Shown piece by piece: positions 22,722-23,585 of a stretch of DNA of 23,585 nt. Each line of letters opens with the position of its first letter. Within the stretch, counting starts at the first letter, position 1. A program made the translations under genes and the position numbers. Where the stretch lies: assembly GCA_022843085.1 (NCBI GenBank), contig JALHOI010000004.1, positions 3,673 to 27,257 of the forward strand, read 5' to 3'. Below the pieces are notes generated by a model. That model was not told the origin of the DNA and made no database searches. It worked only from the letters and a program-made list of their open reading frames with translations. This DNA is from Pseudobdellovibrionaceae bacterium (GTDB lineage Bacteria > Bdellovibrionota > Bdellovibrionia > Bdellovibrionales > JAMPXM01).

Positions 22722-22739
22722 GATGCCTAATTATGCATT
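22722..22739. promoter_or_regulatory. ArgR-like operator (ARG box) at the argG transcription start
   Basis: GATGCCTAATTATGCATT matches the layout of the ARG box, TG--T, four A/T, AT-CA, with a near-perfect dyad (TGCCTAATTATGCA, one mismatched pair). It begins just downstream of the predicted argG start site (about 22741), where a repressor would block initiation. Confidence 0.6.
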
Positions 22740-22747
22740 AAAACACG

Positions 22748-22776
22748 ATTATATATTGACAAATGCAGACTTTCAA
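22748..22776 (-). promoter_or_regulatory. argGH promoter
   Basis: On the reverse strand, -35 TTGAAA (22776-22771), a 17-bp spacer and -10 TATAAT (22753-22748) match the housekeeping sigma consensus at 11 of 12 bases. The argC -35 element lies inside this spacer. Confidence 0.75.
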
Positions 22777-22783
22777 GGATAAA
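22756..22783 (+). promoter_or_regulatory. argC promoter
   Basis: -35 TTGACA (22756-22761) is a perfect consensus; -10 GATAAA (22778-22783) follows after 16 bp, with TAAATA two bases on as an alternative. It interleaves with the opposite argG promoter, so the two polymerases would compete. Confidence 0.6.
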
Positions 22784-22801
22784 TATGCATCAAGACGCAT
22801 A
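22784..22801. promoter_or_regulatory. ArgR-like operator (ARG box) at the argC transcription start
   Basis: TATGCATCAAGACGCATA is an 18-bp dyad with half-sites TATGCATCA and TATGCGTCT (reverse of the right half). It matches the ARG box outline and covers the predicted argC start site (about 22790). The 9-mer GATGCCTAA, part of the argG box, recurs at 22804-22812. Confidence 0.6.
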
Positions 22802-22851
22802 AAGATGCCTAAGCGAGAAGCAGGCGAGCAGCCAACAAGCAGGAGACTTCG

Positions 22852-23585
22852 GTGAAAGAAGCGGTTTCGGGCACACAGAATGTGGCGGTACAAAATGTGG
22901 CCGTACTCGGAGCACGAGGCTACTCGGGCGCCGAGCTTGCTCGTCTTTTGCTGACGCACCCCCAGGCCAAGCTTAAGGGTCTGTTTGCGACTCAAGCTTT
23001 CGCATCGCACGAACTTTTGCCAGAAGTTTCCTCAAAGCACGGTGGTTTTCGCACCTCGGCAGGTATCTCGGCAGGTGTGGTGCCTGCAGGTTTGGGCGGC
23101 GTGCCGCCCGGTTCGGGCATGGACGCGTTCGAAGCTGACATCGAATCGGCAAAACCGTCATTTGATACGGTGTTTCTCGCGACGCCGGCGGACGTTTCGC
23201 TTCAGTGGGCACCGAAGATTCTTAAAAAAGGAGTTCGCGTTGTCGACTTGTCTGGCGCTTTTCGTCTGAAGGGTTCGAGCGAAGCGGATTCTAAGGCGCT
23301 CTACAGCAAGTGGTATGGCTTAAATCACACCGAGCTCGGTCTTGTGCAAGAGGCTGATTACGGTCTCGTGCCGTTCGCGAACCTTGTGACCAGCGCGCCG
23401 TCATCGGGCCTGATCGCGAACCCCGGCTGCTATGCTTCGGCGACCGCGCTCGCGATGATCCCTCTTTACAAAGCTGATCTTATCCGGCTCGACACAGTGT
23501 CGGTCGACGCGAAGTCGGGGACAACCGGTGCGGGCAAAAAAGCGGAAGAGCGCTTGCTGCACGCTGAGGTTGACGGCGGGTGTCT
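22852..23585 (+). CDS. argC: N-acetyl-gamma-glutamyl-phosphate reductase, C-terminus cut by window edge
   Basis: About 244 residues of ArgC, which reduces N-acetylglutamyl phosphate to the semialdehyde in arginine synthesis. It shows the NADP loop VAVLGARGYSGAELARLL (16-33), FLATPADVS, VVDLSGAFRL, the catalytic Cys in NPGCYASATALAMIPL (C193), and DAKSGTTGAGKKA. The GTG start has AGGAG six bases before. The N-terminus carries a 15-bp tandem duplication (22876-22890 and 22891-22905) encoding QNVAV twice. Residues about 66-92 are a Gly/Ala/Val-rich stretch that looks like an insertion. Divergent from argGH. Confidence 0.95.
   Translation, partial: MKEAVSGTQNVAVQNVAVLGARGYSGAELARLLLTHPQAKLKGLFATQAFASHELLPEVSSKHGGFRTSAGISAGVVPAGLGGVPPGSGMDAFEADIESAKPSFDTVFLATPADVSLQWAPKILKKGVRVVDLSGAFRLKGSSEADSKALYSKWYGLNHTELGLVQEADYGLVPFANLVTSAPSSGLIANPGCYASATALAMIPLYKADLIRLDTVSVDAKSGTTGAGKKAEERLLHAEVDGGC

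Noticed and set aside
22147..22782. 211-codon open frame antisense to argG
   Set aside because: It is Phe/Arg-rich with no family features and is a shadow of the strongly conserved argG frame. It also crosses the arg promoter region.

Overview
The window looks like chromosomal DNA from a Gram-negative bacterium of moderate GC content. My best guess is a Bdellovibrio-like (Bdellovibrionota, former Deltaproteobacteria) lineage. The guess rests on gene content: a lycopene cyclase of the CrtY type, GbsR/MarR regulators, a DUF2799 lipoprotein, a GDP-heptose operon, and an SDR-SRPBCC fusion. It is an inference from family resemblance, not a database match. Genes are densely packed with many ATGA, GTGA and TAAATG junctions. 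I see no rRNA, tRNA, CRISPR array, transposase or phage gene.

Region 1 (1-5520). A carotenoid pair reads leftward: crtY, then a phytoene-synthase-like gene cut by the window edge whose Asp-rich motifs are largely lost. Divergent from crtY are an isovaleryl-CoA-dehydrogenase-type acyl-CoA dehydrogenase and a large membrane protein with a degenerate spermidine-synthase-like domain between two hydrophobic halves.

Region 2 (5517-11695). This resembles a photoprotection locus: a UbiB/ABC1 kinase-like protein, a GbsR-type regulator, a class I photolyase, a second paralogous GbsR-type regulator, and a TIGR01777 epimerase fused to an SRPBCC domain. Three 66-bp tandem hairpin repeats lie between the convergent photolyase and second regulator. 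The divergent gap before the epimerase carries three TTGAACA boxes.

Region 3 (11709-14293). A CinA-family protein whose C-terminal deamidase motif is lost has its start codon in the loop of a hairpin. It overlaps a TrmH-type tRNA 2'-O-methyltransferase. A convergent DUF2799 lipoprotein follows.

Region 4 (14409-19946). A tight operon for GDP-heptose synthesis and transfer: GT4 glycosyltransferase, SDR epimerase, hddC, hddA, gmhA. It continues by direct stop/start coupling into queF (queuosine pathway) and a membrane-anchored thioredoxin-like protein. The gmhB phosphatase needed to complete the GDP-heptose route is not here.

Region 5 (20013-23585). Arginine biosynthesis: argG-argH leftward and argC rightward (cut by the window edge). 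Their promoters interleave in one 168-bp gap, with one ArgR-like dyad at each predicted transcription start.
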